The notes: generated from the sequence alone by a model not told the origin. 64,000 bases of DNA from Populus alba (GCF_005239225.2 NC_133301.1:14818318-14882317); one strand, 5' to 3'. Positions 35,753-49,800 are shown, counted from the stretch's first letter. Program-made: numbers and translations.

Positions 35753-38700
35753 ATGTTGATACCGAGTTCCCTTCCTAATTCAATTGAATCTACTCCATTT
35801 CATGTATCTGATCATGGGAAACAGAATTTATTTTGTGAAGTCACGCCTGGTACTGAGATTTGGCAGATGGGCCCAAAATGTCATGAACACTGCCATGATT
35901 GCTGTAAAGAAGCTGCTTCAATAACCGGGGAAAAGGAGGGTAACAATTATTCATGCCTGTTAAGTTTTCCGAGAAGTCCTCATCCACCAACCACCAGTAA
36001 AATGTCTGAAAGTTCTGCACCTAATTTTGTATATAGTAGAAGGAAATTACAAGGAAATACTATTGACTTTTTATCCGCAATCACGGAGGGATCTGGTGAG
36101 GATTGTCCTTATGTCATAAATTCTGATGGTTCCTCAGTTCCAGTTAAGGAGCACCATGTAGTTTCTGAAGATGAGCATGAGACTGAAGCTGTTAGAGAAT
36201 CTCTCATGTCTCCTATAACATGCAATGGAGCTGAATATTCACATCCCTTATCTTTTGGAAGACGTGCTCAGCTTACAACTGTCAGTCCAGTGTCCGAAGG
36301 TGCTGCCCCTAATTTTGTTTATGGGAGAAGGAAGCTACAACAAAACTCTGTTACCTTTTCATCAACTCAGGTCCCTGCAATGGAAAAGAGAAGTGGAGAG
36401 GATTGTCTTTCAGTGATCAGTTCCAATGGTCCTTCATTTGCACACAAGGAGGAACGCCTAGTTTCTCAATATGAGCATGGAGCTGCCCTTATGCTTCCTC
36501 CCACAGTATACAACAGAGACTATTCTTCTTGCCAATTAAGTTTACAAAGAAGTCCTCAGCTACCAACTTTCAGTACAATGTCTGAAATTTCTGCAAGTAA
36601 GTTTGTATACAGTAGAAGGAAGATGCGAGGAAACTCTGTTACCTTTTTGTCAGCACAGGTCCCTGGAATCACAAAGAGAAGCAGACAAGATTGCCTTTCA
36701 GTTGTCAGTTCTGATGGTCCTTCCCTTGCAGTTGAGGAGGCACGTGTAGTTTCTCAAGATCAACATGAAAGTGGATGTTCGCTTCAAAATGGAGAGCCAC
36801 ATGTTTCAAAATCAGAATCTAGTAGTGGATGTTCGCTTGTTGAAGACCAGGTTTCTGATGAAGCTTCAAAAAAGAGCAGGCCAAAAATCATTGAGGTTGA
36901 TGGTATAAATGATAGTTGCTCATCATCAAAGTCAGATGTGGAACTTGTTTCAGCTTCTACAAAGACTGAAGGACATGATAATGGTGAGTGCTCTTCATCC
37001 ACTGTAATGGCAGCAGAGTTCGCAAGGGAAGATCAGTCTGAAAAAGACAGGTGTATATCTATACTCGGAAAGCAGAGGGCTTTTGATGGAATTTGGCCTG
37101 GAAAAACCCGTGCTTCTGCCAAAAGAATTGGTGATGGTAGTGGTAGCAGCAGTTTGCGGTCATGCAAAAAATGTTTCCTTAAAGAGTCCCCAGCAAAGAT
37201 GCTAATTTGTGATAACTGTGAAGATTCATTTCATGTATCTTGCTGCAATCCTCATGTAAAAAGAATACCAATTGATGAATGGTTATGTCGTTCATGTATG
37301 AAGAAGAAACGAATAATTCCCAACGAGAGAATTTCCAGAAAACCTCTCAATATAATTGGTGACATGGGCAGATGTAGAGATGCTTCATCTATAGGTGAAT
37401 CTGATCCTATAGCATTGATGTTGACAGATACTGAGCCATATACAGGTGGTGTTCGAGTTGGTAAAGGTTTTCAAGTAGAAGTTCCAGATTGGTCAGGTCC
37501 AATTATCAAGTATGTTGATTTGCCAATCCTCTTAATTTTGAATTTGTGAAACAGATATCCATAAGAAATTGGTAGTCTGAGTATTGCATGCAATTTTGTC
37601 TTATAGACCCTCCTATTAGCATTCATATCCAAGTCATATTTTTTTGTTGGAGTAATGCTCAAGTGTGAACTCGTTTAGCTGGTTGATTTGCATTACGGGG
37701 AGCTTTAGAGATTGACATGTGAGAGCTGGTTCCCTCCTTTTTTTAATGCATGTTCCATCTAAGTTGCTGGACTCCATAAAAAGTAAAGGATCTTCATATC
37801 AGGAGTTTGTTTTCCTTTCAAAGCTTTTTTTGTTAGGTTTGATAAGTAATTGGGGAATCCTAATGGATTCTGCATAATAGAGATGGTGCAAGTTGTTTGT
37901 AGAGTCTTTTTCTGAAAGAGAGAGTCGGTACTTTCATTCTGAAAGTAAATAAGCTTGATGATGATGATCTTGGGTTGTTCCAACATTTCAAGAATGAGGG
38001 CTCATGCCTGTGCTCTTTTGTGCTGTCCATTTTTTTTTCTTCTGCTCCTAGAGACTCAAGTGTCCATGAGTCTTGCTGGCAACCTTACAAGATTTAATAG
38101 GCTAGAAAGAGGTTGCAATGACATTGGCCAAGAATTGCCATGCTACAAATTTATTAAAGATGTTACTTTCTATGGTTCGTTACTATAGACTTTGGTTTTG
38201 CAATAAATCTTCATTTTCGAGATTTTATCTGAATTAATAGCTTGATACATTCCATGGTGTAAATATGCCCACTTTTGACTCGGTAGCACAGACTCTAGTA
38301 GCTTGGTAGGATCAAACACTGTGGCCATTTTGTAGGCATGTTTGTAGATTGAACAGGTTTCCTTTCTTTTCTTCAACATTTTGAAGCATACAATGTGGCC
38401 CCATGATATCCAATTTGAGTTGATTACAGACTCTTTGAGGGATGCATGTTTAGAAGGGGAGAGAGTTTACTCTTCAGGAATTTTGTGGCGTTTATAGTTA
38501 TTGGACCCAAATGCAGAGGAAACTGAGAATTATTTGGCTTTTAAAACAAAATGACATTTTTTTCAGGGTACTTCTATAAATTCCCCATATTTGGAGCATC
38601 TATTTTTAATGCGATTGGAAGAACAAAAAGTAGTTGTTGATTGTTTGTGGAACAGAAATTGTAGGTTTGGTTACATGAAAGTTATATGGGCTAGAACAGG

Positions 38701-39950
38701 AATCATTCTGTGAAAAGGCTTTGTGCTTCGTTGATCCCCCTGTCTGTACTGAGGCGCAGTATGATGGCTTTTTCAGAAATAGATGTTTTTAGTGTTCTAT
38801 TCCTTGTCCTCTCTATTTTATTTGTTTTTTTTTTCTTTTCCTTGCAGTAGGACTTTTCTTTCACAAATTTAGAATCATACAGGACTGATTCTAATTATCA
38901 CCCGTATGTCCTAGCTCAGTTCTAACATCATCCGTTATTTTGGTTTTCATGTAGTGATGTCGACACTATTGGCAAACCTGTGGTATTGGATACATCATAC
39001 TTTGTCAGTTTGCATGTAGGTCTTCAAATTGTTTATTAGTTTCAATTTCATCAGTTTAGCAGTAGATTTGTTGGAGTTTTGAGAGGACTGAAACATCCTC
39101 TTGTGCAGGAATTGAAGTACAACAAACCTTCTAAATTTGGCTCTATAGGTAATTGGCTTCAATGTAGACAGGTCATAGATGATGCAGCAGAAGGTGGCAA
39201 TGTAACTATATGTGGAAAATGGCGCAGGTAAACCAAATAATGATCTTGTCTGTTGGGTGATTCTGCTTGTGTGTTATTGTTAATTAACCTGCTTTTAGTT
39301 GGACAGACTCAAACTCAAACGCTTTAGTTATTGTTTAGAGAGTCCTATGCACAGTAAAAATCTCTACTAGGGTTTTTATACAACTCTCAACACTTGGCCC
39401 ATCCATGAACTATCTCGAGTAGAGGTAGGTCTTTAGCCTAGCAATGCTTTACTAGGAAATCTTTCCCTCGAAGTTTATGTAATAATTGTGTTGGAAAACA
39501 CAACAAATGTTATGGAGAATTTAACCATCAAGCTTGAATTCACATTGTAAGTTTTTAGCGGTTCATGTCTTGTGTAACAACATTCACCAAGTGGATGTAT
39601 TATGAAATGTGAGCAAGCATTAATGTGCCACTCATTTTAAACCAGGTTGTTAAGTCAACCATGAATGTTTAATCTCCTTATTTCATATTGTCAACTAAAT
39701 CCTTCAGTGCTGAACTTGCTTTATTTTGGCATTACCGTGCCTAACTTAGTCTTGCAATTTCAGGAATGAAATGCCAGTTTAATTTTAATTTTCTCATCTT
39801 AATCGCTATTGACAAGCATGAAGCTTGGCAAGTCCTTTCTTATCATTGATGCATCTTGGTCAACAGATTGAATCATCTGCCCTTTCTTGTGCTGGTGGTT
39901 CAAAATGCCATTCCCCTTGGTGGGAGATTAAAGTGGAGCCAATTAATTAA

Positions 39951-39982
<32 letters not shown>

Positions 39983-41674
39983 CATGGCATTGGCTGCAGT
40001 TTTGTAAGAGACCCAAAATAAATTAGTTTGCTAACTCTTTCCGATTGACAATCCCACCAAGTCATAATTGACGAAGGGAGATTCTTTCTAAGATCATGCT
40101 ACAATGCTAGCAGTTTTTTGTGATTTGATGCCTACTGGATTAGACTGCAGAAAGGTTGCTGCTTCTAGGGATCTCTTTTTTCTCAGCCAATGTGTCTATA
40201 AAAAGTTGAACCTTTTGTTTTTATTCCGAGTGAATGGGGATGTATACATTTTCATTGGGCCAGGAAACACTTACAATTCACTTTAAATTTTAGCCTGGAA
40301 TAAATTTTCAAATATTTTGGTCCTGAAAATAAATATTCAAAGGCATTATTCTTGTTTTACTACTTTGTTTGCATGGATGGTGTTTTTACTTTTAATATTA
40401 TCAGTGATATTTTGTGCCATTATATTAGTACAGGTGTATGGGTGGGTCTGGCACCTTGAGAGTCCCTTAGATCCATGGGTCTGACTTCTGAGGGTTTATC
40501 TACCCCCTACATTGCATTTGGCCTTCACAAGGAAAGTTACGTACTACGTGTCACATCATGCATGATCCAGAAGTGGAATTCCTGATGGTGTTTTTACTTA
40601 TATCATGTCATGGAAGGCTGCTCATTTCTCTGAGCATTATGGTTGTTGTTTGCCTTGATTTAAGTATTAGCTGTGGTCCTTTCCTATTTTGCGATAACTT
40701 AAATTGTGAAATGTAATGTTTGGTGCTCTAAGCTGGCGGAGGCATCTTCTCTTTCCCCTGCTTGTCTTTGTTTCAATTTTTGTGCATGCCTATGCGGATG
40801 TGAATTCCTGTGTCCTTCCATGTTTGCACTTAAGAATTGATCTGATATACATCTCTTTCTAGTTAAGCTTGAGAAGATTAAGTACTAGAATGTTGTTGAT
40901 GTATCAGGGCTCCTCTTTTTGAAGTCCAAACTGATGATTGGGAATGCTTCTGCTGTGTCTTTTGGGATCCAATTCATGCTGACTGTGCTACACCTCAGGT
41001 GAATTGGGCTTTTATATGTTGTCTTCGGAATTAATGGACTTTCTATGTAGCAAACAAATGCTTTCGGGTTTCTATTATCTTCTTCACTGTCATTATAAGT
41101 ACAAGTTTGTGGAGATTATTGAATATTCTCAAGCTATGCTTAAAATATAATTCATATTTTATCCTAATCAAATCTTGTTCCATGCATCTGCCTCAGGAGC
41201 TGGAAACTGATGAAGTTATGAAGCAACTAAAGTATATTCAGATGGTATGTTTTGAACATATATTTCTTGGTTTAGAGTTTTAGCACCTACATCATGGTCT
41301 GTGTTATTTAACCTTTCTTGCTCTAGTTACTTTTTCCAAGAATGCATGATTAGGCTGTGGTCAAGGGCTGTTTCTACAACAAATTACTCAGCTGTGAAAT
41401 TATTCAGTTTCAGAGTAGAAGCATGGTTAGAGTTGGTAGAGAGAACTTTGAATCTTATGATTGAGCATGGTTTTGGTGGTTAGGTTAATAAATGTGGAAT
41501 AAAACTGACTGTATTTTGTAAAGCTTATCAATCAATGACATGAAAATATTTATTTTCTTCTCTTTATTTGTTAACATGTCAATTGTTGTGCAGCTGAGAC
41601 CCCAAATAGCTGCTAAACGGCGGAAATTAAAACATGCCAACAATGGTGATCCAACGGATGATTGCAAGGAGTGA
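35753..41674 (+). CDS. PHD-finger protein with three 96-residue repeats (plant-specific family)
   Basis: Six coding exons (35753-37509, 38955-39015, 39109-39227, 40908-40998, 41197-41244, 41594-41674) join in frame to encode 718 residues. A PHD finger lies at residues 471-515 with C471, C474, C486, C489, H494, C497, C512 and C515, which suits binding histone tails in the nucleus. Before it, a module containing NFVYSRRKLQ-like sequence occurs at residues 92, 188 and 284. After it comes a conserved C-terminal region with GNWLQCRQV, ICGKWRRAPLFEV and WECFCCVFWDP blocks, ending in a Lys/Arg-rich tail. I know this arrangement from plant PHD proteins annotated only as RING/FYVE/PHD superfamily and cannot give a symbol. 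A decayed copy lies immediately upstream. Confidence 0.85.
35959..36776 (+). repeat. Three tandem 96-codon modules in exon 1 of the PHD gene
   Basis: The Phe-Val-Tyr core occurs at residues 92, 188 and 284, exactly 96 codons (288 bases) apart. Each module runs from a SFPRSP-like or SFGR start through FVY-Ser/Gly-Arg-Arg-Lys and Asn-x-Val-x-Phe to a Ser-Asp-Gly and Val-Ser-x-Asp/Tyr-x-His end. The modules have diverged and no stop has entered. Confidence 0.85.
39955..39982. repeat. (TA)n microsatellite in PHD-gene intron 3
   Basis: About 13 TA units, next to a TTAA-rich run, between exons 3 and 4. Confidence 0.85.
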
Positions 41675-42902
41675 TGGATACAGAATTTCAAAAATGAGCA
41701 GAAACTGCTCAATGATTTCGATGAAGTATTGTCCATACAGCCTGCTTTATACATTCATTCTCACAGAAATCCATAGAGCTGAATTTTGGAGTTAGGTATT
41801 GCATCATGGTAAAAAAAAAAAGAGGTTACTGTAGACAGTAAATGATCAATGGTATATGTGAGCCTGTGGTTGAGCCTTCTTGAATGTGCTTTGTTTTTCT
41901 TGAGTACTGCTGCTGCTAATGAGGTGCACAGGGGCAATGTTTGATGAAGGTAAATATGAAAGCAAGCTAAAAGGTTAATCCAGGTCCATATATGTAGTTC
42001 CATATTTCACTAGATTGGTTTTAATGATCAATTCAACAAATATTCCTTTCTCAGAAGACAGTGCAACAATGTGGCACGCAATTACTTGCCTCCAAATACC
42101 CGGATTAGGTGTTTTCCCCTTTCTTTCTAATGGTTGTCTTTACCAGTGCATACTGATTAAGGAATGAAAGTCTCAAGTTTCTGTGAGATAGCATATGAAC
42201 AGCAGGGAGTAATTCCAATTCCTAATGCATGTGGTTAAGAAGACTGGTAGAGTGGCATTGCTGTTTACCATTTTGATAGCTGAGGAGAATGGGAAACATG
42301 GTGGGCATCTTGCATTTATTTTTACTCAAGTAATTAAGAAAGTTCTTGGAATAGTATCCTCGAACTTTGATAGCAACTTCAATCACACGTGTAACCCCAC
42401 ATTTTTTCTATTCAACTTTTCTTATTCAAGTATTTTAAAAGCAGGAGGAAAAAACATGATGGGATTGCTCGTGGGATGAAGTGAATTCAGAGGTAAATAG
42501 AGAGAAATTACTGATGTTGGACGAAAGTCCAACAAGTGAATCTTCTTGACCATATATTCTCAAGTTGCTTGTCAGTAGTGATGATGGCAATGTCACAGGA
42601 TAGGTCAATGTATTCAGGGGAATAGCTTTTGAGCAAGGTTAGGTCAATCTGTGAGATAGCTTTTGAGCCTATACCTTGAACTCTAAGGAACACATCCAAA
42701 TTGCACCCAGAGGAATCATAGCTTTGGAGCAAAAAGGAGAAATTTTGTATTTTTTTCTTTCTAAGAAAACAAAGTTGCTTGTGTAAGGAGTGTCCGATGA
42801 TTGGCATTACACTGATTAGAAACAAGAGATGTACAGTGCCAGCTCTGCCTGCAAAAGTGTTCAACAAAATGCATTGCAAATAATAATATAGGTTTCTCAG
42901 TG

Positions 42903-45900
42903 TCATTTCTTTTCTCTTAGCTCAGCAATAGGAACGTAGACAACAGATTCGTCTAGCGGACGGATTTTGGATGACTTCCAAGCTTTGCCAGTTTGTAGTT
43001 TCACCAGTTTCTGCTTCAGATTCTCTACTCTAGTCTTTGCTCTACAGAGTTTCTCCATATCAGATTCAGCAGCTGCTGAAATAGGATTACCCTTTTTCTT
43101 TACTCCCTTTGGTTTTGCTTTTAACAACTTCTTCAAGCTCAGATCATCATTGTGCTCAAAACTCATCTGACAGTGATAAATGCTAACAAGCGTGAGGACA
43201 CAATGAAATAATAATTCCATGTCTAAATATAGGGAATGGCAAGAGTAAGATGCATCAATCCTACAGAAAAACTCTAAAAGATCTTGATTCTAAGGACACC
43301 TTTTCCCATAAGAATAGATTGCCCCCAACACCCAACTCACGCACACACAAACCATCAAGACAGCTGACTGAGACAATACACAATTTTCAGCTCCTGATCT
43401 GATTACTCAAGACTTCATTGTTTTTAATCGAAGTGCAATCAGAGATGCAAAGAGGAGAAGCAAGATGGATGGATAGAGGCAGCACACGATTTTGAGCCAG
43501 AATAAAAAAGAAAGAAAACGATCAAATCCTAACAATAAAAAATACCTCATTGCTTTTAGCAAGTGATTCGAAGGAACCTCTTTTCTGTTCATTTTTCTTT
43601 AAACTTTTACTTATTGACCTCGGCTTCTTCCTCTGCAAGATCCTTTTCAGATTCTTCGGGGTACACACCCCAGTTTCTGCCTGGCTATCCTTTAACATTG
43701 AAAGATCAGCAGTTTTGTCCTTCATGACATTTAAAGTGGGTTCAGCAGAGACTTTGGAACTAGAATAATGAACTTGTTCTCCCTTCTCTACCTGTTGTGC
43801 AAGTGAATTGTTAGACACAAAACTAAAACACATAACGACCTTAAGAGATAAGATTTGAAAGTTTTAACTTTCGAATAATCACATGAATCAGATAACAGCA
43901 ATGACATGGAATTTATAATTTTAACTTGGCACCTAATGAGCATGCAGGAGAAATGATTATTCTTCTGTCAGTTCTAAAGACATTGTTCATATTTGAGAAA
44001 CATTAAGGTCAAAATATTGGCTGTAATATCACTGTTGAGTAACAATTTATAAGATCCACATAGAAAAAGGACTCGAGAAAATCTACAACTGAAGAAGTGA
44101 CTTTGAATACTGAGCTGAAGCAGAATTGTAACTGTTGCATTTAATGTACATGAAATACCAGCTTACCTTTCTAGACTTCAGAGCTAAATAACGGGAATTC
44201 TTGAACCATTTGCTAACCTGAAATTGCAAATTGAATGTAAATAACCGGATCATGGAAGTAAAGAAGAGCTAAGGTGATGTTAAAGAGTAGTCCTAAAGGA
44301 CAATACAATGTACTGCCACAAAAGGTAAAACGAAGAAAGAAAAGGCACATTTTCTACTTTTTGGTGTGTATGTATCCTATTGTAATTCTGTAAGTTCTAT
44401 TTCAAAAAATCATTCTAGTGCATGCATTGATTGAGTAGCTTAAGTTGTTACCTTCCCAGGTTCAAGGCCCAATTCTTTTGATAGATTCTCCTTGACAGTT
44501 CTAGATGGAAGTTCATTCTCTGCAAATACTTGGCGAAGTTTCTGGGAAATCACATGAAAAGGGAAAGATAGCTTAAGCAATTTACCAAATTAAGTTAATA
44601 AATAAAAATAAAAAGAGAGAACATAAGAGATTATCTGACAATACACTTGGAGAAAACTACTACCTCAACAGCATCAGGGGGGAGCCTGAAAATTGGCCTT
44701 CGAATTTGAGCGTCTCGTGGAAGCTTCATCATGCCTTCAATGGTTGCATCATTTTTACATCTTCTTTTACTTTCATATAGAGTCATTAGGGTGCTGGCTG
44801 CATCTGACTCCTTCTCTCGTCGCTTTCTTTTACTAGGACCCCAATCTTCATCTTCGCTGGGTTGCTCATGTGCAGGAGCGTCCTTTCCAAACATCTCCTG
44901 ATAGGAAAGAATATAACATTGCATTAGATAAAGGAGTCTGAGCTATCTCTCGTGAAATAGAAAGCTTCAAAAATAAAATGTAAAACTCTACATCATTTGT
45001 TTCAATGGAAGAAATTTGAGAGCTAAACAGAAAAGGTGTTGAGTCTTTGGTGTTGGATCTTTCCATCACTAGCTTATTTGGGAAAATCAATGGTCTAACA
45101 CAAGCATTTATGAAATGCCCACTCACTCCCCTTCCAATGATGATGTTAGGAGCGGTTTGCATGTTAGAGAGTAACATAAAACTATTATTGGCGCCTCATT
45201 TAGCTGCTGAAGCTTTTGGAATAAAATGTTTCTTTGTCGTAGTATATGAGTCTTTCTTATAATTAAAATTAAATTGCAGCACACTTGAGAGGGCATACCT
45301 AAGTTTCGAACTTAAAAAATTTTCACTTGAAAGGATGTGTTAGAAATAAATATAAAACAATTTTTGAAGCCTCACCTGACAATTTAAACTTTTGGATTAA
45401 GATGATTTATTGACATGTTTGTAAACTACTTCAAAGAAAAATACCATAGAAACCTATTAACCTTCAATAAGACCACCACCAAAAAACTAATCCTGCATGG
45501 TGGAGGAACAAAAGCAAAGTCTAGTGAAACAAATCATTCACGATTCTTTTTGTTGGTCCTTGTTTTTTTTTTCCTTCGCCTAAATTTGACACCTAAGTTT
45601 GAAAATACATTAGTACTTCAACATTTCATATTGAATATGGTATAAACTTGTTCACGAAGATATAGTTTAGAATTTAAAACACAACTTTTATCCCATTGTA
45701 TGGCCACTCAAAATCACCAAAGATTTTTTTCATTCTCCTAAATTTGACCCCTAAGTTTTAAAATACATTAGTACTTCAACATTTCTTATTGAATATGGTA
45801 CAAACTTGATCACGAAGATATAGTTAAAAATTTAAAACACAACTTTTATCCCAGTGTATGGCCACTCAAAATCACCAAAGATGCGCACCTCTTCCCATAA

Positions 45901-48707
45901 ATTAGAAACCAAACTATGAAGTTGATTCAAGACTGTCACACCAACCATGACTTCTGGTTATATGCAAAATTAGTGATGCTATATTTATTTTATGGCAGAA
46001 GAATTTATAGTACTTACATTGTATAACTTCTTATAATCAACCGCTCTTCTCTGCCTACGGCCACAAATAATTTCCCCATCGCTGGTTTCATCAGAATCTA
46101 AACTGCTATAAATAGAATTGTTTCTGAAGTCCAAGCCATCCACCTCCCACCTCCTAGATCCTGAAAAAACCTCACCATCTGAAGACCAACTCAAGCGGGT
46201 TGAATTGCTGGTGTCATCAGATGCATCATCATCAGTACCTGCTCCACTCATGATGTTCTCTCTCCTCTCTGGATCATAATCATCATCTTCAGAATCATCA
46301 GAAGGCCATTCTTCTTCTGGATTTAATAGCATATTTCCACCATCTGGTACTGCTGCTTCTTCTTTGAAAATATCCTACTTCAAGAAAGAGTGAACATCAG
46401 TTTGGTTAGCAGGGCAGCAAAACCAAGATTCTTTTATTTCCGTTTTGGTTTTTTTTTTTTTTTTGCAAGGAAAAAGGCTTTAGAATATTTCAACAATAAC
46501 CTGCCAACCGCTGTCCTCTGAGAAGTGGGTCCCCAAATGAGCATTCATGGCTTCTATAATTTCCATCCTACAGTCACAGAACTTGCAAAACCATCCCTGA
46601 TCTCCTGGAGGTACTGCAGAAGTGCATATTACCAAATGTATAGAAAATCTTAGAAACAATCAATTTGTTTCATGACTCAGTAGAAAAGTTTTACAGGAGA
46701 AGTGAGTAGAACTGACTATTTTCAGTATCCAAAGGAGGATCAAGGCATTTTTGGTGGAAGGCACAGTTGCATGTCCCATCACAGAGTACAATATCATTAT
46801 CTTGGGAAACTTCATTCAATTTGCACTTCGCACAGAATATCTATATGAAAATATGGAAAAGAAAATATAAATATAAGCAATTGTGCTTGGAGCCCAAGTT
46901 CATGCAGTATCTAAGCCCAAATTTGACTAAAGAAAAGGACTCCAAAGTTGATGTTGGGAAAAAAAAATGCATGTTTCAACTTTTCTTAGACAGTATTTGT
47001 CTCTTTTTGCCTCAATCAATTCCATGGCCCAATTACTAAATTAGCATGTTCTTTTTCAGCTTCTTGATAGAGAGAAGCAAGAAGTGAGTATGCTTATTGA
47101 GAACTGCATGCACGAATTTAGGAAATACTAGGTACCAGTCTCTATTAGCAAGAATTCATTAAAAAGGTTGATTCTTCTTTAATGTTTTACAATCCTGAAC
47201 ATTCTCACAAAGCTGATGCTGGTTCTGCATGCTTACATGTTCATGGGAAACAGATCCATCTGGAGCCATAACAGCGTCTTCAATACATCCTACTGTACTT
47301 AGAGAATCCACCTGCCGAATTATTTCACGTAATCCAAGTTTACATTTCAAAATCTGTTTCCTGGCTCTCAGTAGTTCCTTTTCTGGCCGAATCTTCTCTC
47401 GACTGTGACAGAAATTCAGTAAAAGATAAGAGCAAATGGAATTCTTCCATCATTTGAAGGTTCTATCAATTTCGAACTTCCAGTCAGAAGAGTTCTTTTT
47501 GTTTCATTTTGTATTTATGCATGTCGTAAACTGGGAAAATTCCTTTGGTCTGAGAACAGATTCAGTAAAATATTCCAAATTTTGAAGAATAAATGATTGA
47601 AAAGAAAATTCATCTCGAAGCATATGCAAATGAAAAATTAAACACAGTTAACACATCCACCAGATTCTTTTGGCTGAACTTTACATTGAAATGTCTTTGA
47701 GCCTATCCTAATTCTCAACTTCAGTAGGGAAATATTGAATCCCATATAAAAATTTGATCAGAATTTCCTAGAAATATCAGATAGCTCCAAATCTGGTAAA
47801 ATTTTCAAACATAGATACTCATCAAAATTCATGTAACAGGATTAGAAGAAAGGGGGCATATTCATTCAAGCATCCAACTTCTTCCTGGAATAAATTTGTT
47901 TGTACAAGGCATGCTTCAAGAAAATGAACCATCTTCCACCAACAATTTGAAAACAATTATATTTCACCTTTATATCTTTCACATAAAATTTTCTCACTGA
48001 TTAAGAAGTGGTTAGACTTTAAAAGGATTCCTTAAACCATAGGTTTGTAATCAAAAGCTGAAAGTAACTATCAGATGTTCTTTATTTTTCAAAGGAATCA
48101 AAAGCTGAAATTAACTAGCAGATGCTCTTTATTTTTCAAAGGAATGATGTGTAAGAAAATCTCTTTACCTTTTACCTTTCCAACCTTCTCCAGAGTAAGC
48201 ATCTATAAGATTCTGCTCCAGCTTCATTTTAATCATCAAGTACCTTGCTCTCCTCTGCAAGCGTGATGGTTCATCTAGCTTTACCTTGTCCTTTTGCCTT
48301 TTCTTAGGCTTCCTCTTCTTGACTTTTTTAATTGTACCTTCATCAGCATTTTTTCCATTCCCCTCAGAATCAATAGTTGACAACTGCTTGCCTTGGCGCT
48401 CTGAGGAAGCTCCATTTCTTGAGGCCTTCTTATCAAGTGCTTTATGCAGAATTTTCCTGTGAATCAATCTTCTACTGGTAGAGCCATTCCTGATGCCCTT
48501 CTTAGGAGTAACCTTTTTCTTTGATACAGAGGAATTAATGATAGTTTTCAGATGAGGTTTAGTTTTGGCTTTTTCGCTTTTTCTATGAGATAATTTGCCA
48601 CCCTTCTTTATCTTCAATGATTTAATCAGCAACGACCCATTCACTGTGTCAGATGGTGAAGACTCGTGCAAGTCTTGCTGCTTTGATTTCTTTCCAGAAT
48701 CACCCAT
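42903..48707 (-). CDS. PRHA: Pathogenesis-related homeodomain protein (PHD finger plus homeodomain)
   Basis: Ten coding exons on the minus strand: 48707-48169, 47402-47237, 46840-46717, 46613-46501, 46374-46018, 44897-44664, 44541-44452, 44217-44167, 43791-43546, 43166-42903. They join in frame to 727 residues. The N-terminus is Lys-rich (nuclear). A PHD finger is at 238-289 (C238, C241, C255, C259, H264, C267, C286, C289). An acidic stretch ([13 protein letters not shown]) follows. A divergent homeodomain lies at about 495-558 with the helix-3 signature [11 protein letters not shown] heptad-like segment near the end ([18 protein letters not shown]) precedes a C-terminus ending [13 protein letters not shown]. 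The end and the [16 protein letters not shown] block match what I recall of Arabidopsis PRHA. The family comprises DNA-binding transcription regulators first linked to elicitor-responsive defence genes. Confidence 0.93.
45579..45882. repeat. 146-bp direct duplication in PRHA intron 5
   Basis: Copies 45579-45724 and 45737-45882, separated by 12 bases, share most positions (common block GTACTTCAACATTTC and the end GGCCACTCAAAATCACCAAA). The duplication is intronic with no coding effect visible. Confidence 0.85.
48050..48143. repeat. 47-bp tandem duplication in PRHA intron 1
   Basis: Copies 48050-48096 and 48097-48143 abut and differ at only a few bases. They lie close to the exon 1 donor site. 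Confidence 0.85.
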
Positions 48708-48727
48708 ATTGATCTCTCATGTGTGAG

Positions 48728-49800
48728 AACTGAAAATATCATTACAGATGTATAAGCAATCGTTTAGCTGTATAGTTATTGCTCATAAATAAAGAAGAAG
48801 CTCAAGATCTATCGGAAAGATAATTCTACAGTTTCCACAACTTTTCAATTCTAGTTTCAAGCATGACCTAACATGAAATTTTACCTCCATTGAATTCCAT
48901 AAAAGTCAGCTTTTTCAGCATGTTTCATCTAATACAACTAACCATGCGTTGACTTTTTGTGCATCATTATAAATCTAAATTTGGAAATATTTCTTCATAG
49001 ACAAAGAAAATGTAACGTCCAATGTTAAGAGTAAAATTAAAGAACACTCAATTTTCTTTAATCATCTTTAAGATTCAAACATCCACGGAAAACGAAATCA
49101 ACATGGAACCCTAAACAACTTTGACAATTAAAGCCAAAAAATATTCCATGCATTTCACATCCAAGACTATCAAACCCATGGTCATTCATTAACAATAATA
49201 TCCTTCAAGGTGATCACTGGATTACATTCTCAACTCTAATTCCAGCACGTTTAAGCTGCAAGAAACAAATTCTTAGATTCATAAACCACAATCATCCACG
49301 ATCACCAACAAAATTATCACAAGGTAATCACCCCAAGGCAAACATCATTAGCATTGAAACCAATCTATAATCATCAAAAAAACAATTTAAGAAGAACCCA
49401 GATGACAAATCAAAACCAAGACCTCAAAAAATATTCACATTAAAACTAAACAGAAAAAGAATGACAGCCCAAGAAAGCAAGCTCAAAATCAATAACGAAG
49501 AAAAGGGTACCTCAGAAACTCAAGAATGAGACATCTCCACCTCCTGCACTATACTATGAAATACAAAGAGCATGTATTTAAAGGACACAGAGAGAGGTTT
49601 TCTTGAGTGATTTGTGGCCTAAAAAAGGCTCCAAAGTTTTGAAATTGGAAATTTGAAATCTGGGATTTGGTGTCTAAATAGAAGTGAAGTGGAAGATATT
49701 TAATCTGATGATTGAATGAATGATTTGGCAAAGGGATGGCTGTTTCTCGAAAAGCGCCACTCAACGGTTTTCGCCTTCCAAGTCCCTGTTTCTTTCTGTC
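48728..49800 (-). promoter_or_regulatory. PRHA 5' UTR with leader intron and promoter
   Basis: A non-coding exon probably ends near 49511 at a TTTCTGAG/GTACCC donor. An acceptor ATTTTCAG lies about 20 bases upstream of the ATG. The intron would span about 48730-49510. The CT-rich sequence near 49780-49800 may mark the start of transcription. Splicing is inferred. Confidence 0.45.

Noticed and set aside
42508..42906. 132-residue minus-strand frame after PRHA
   Set aside because: It starts at the PRHA stop and has no motif; it is better explained as PRHA 3' UTR.
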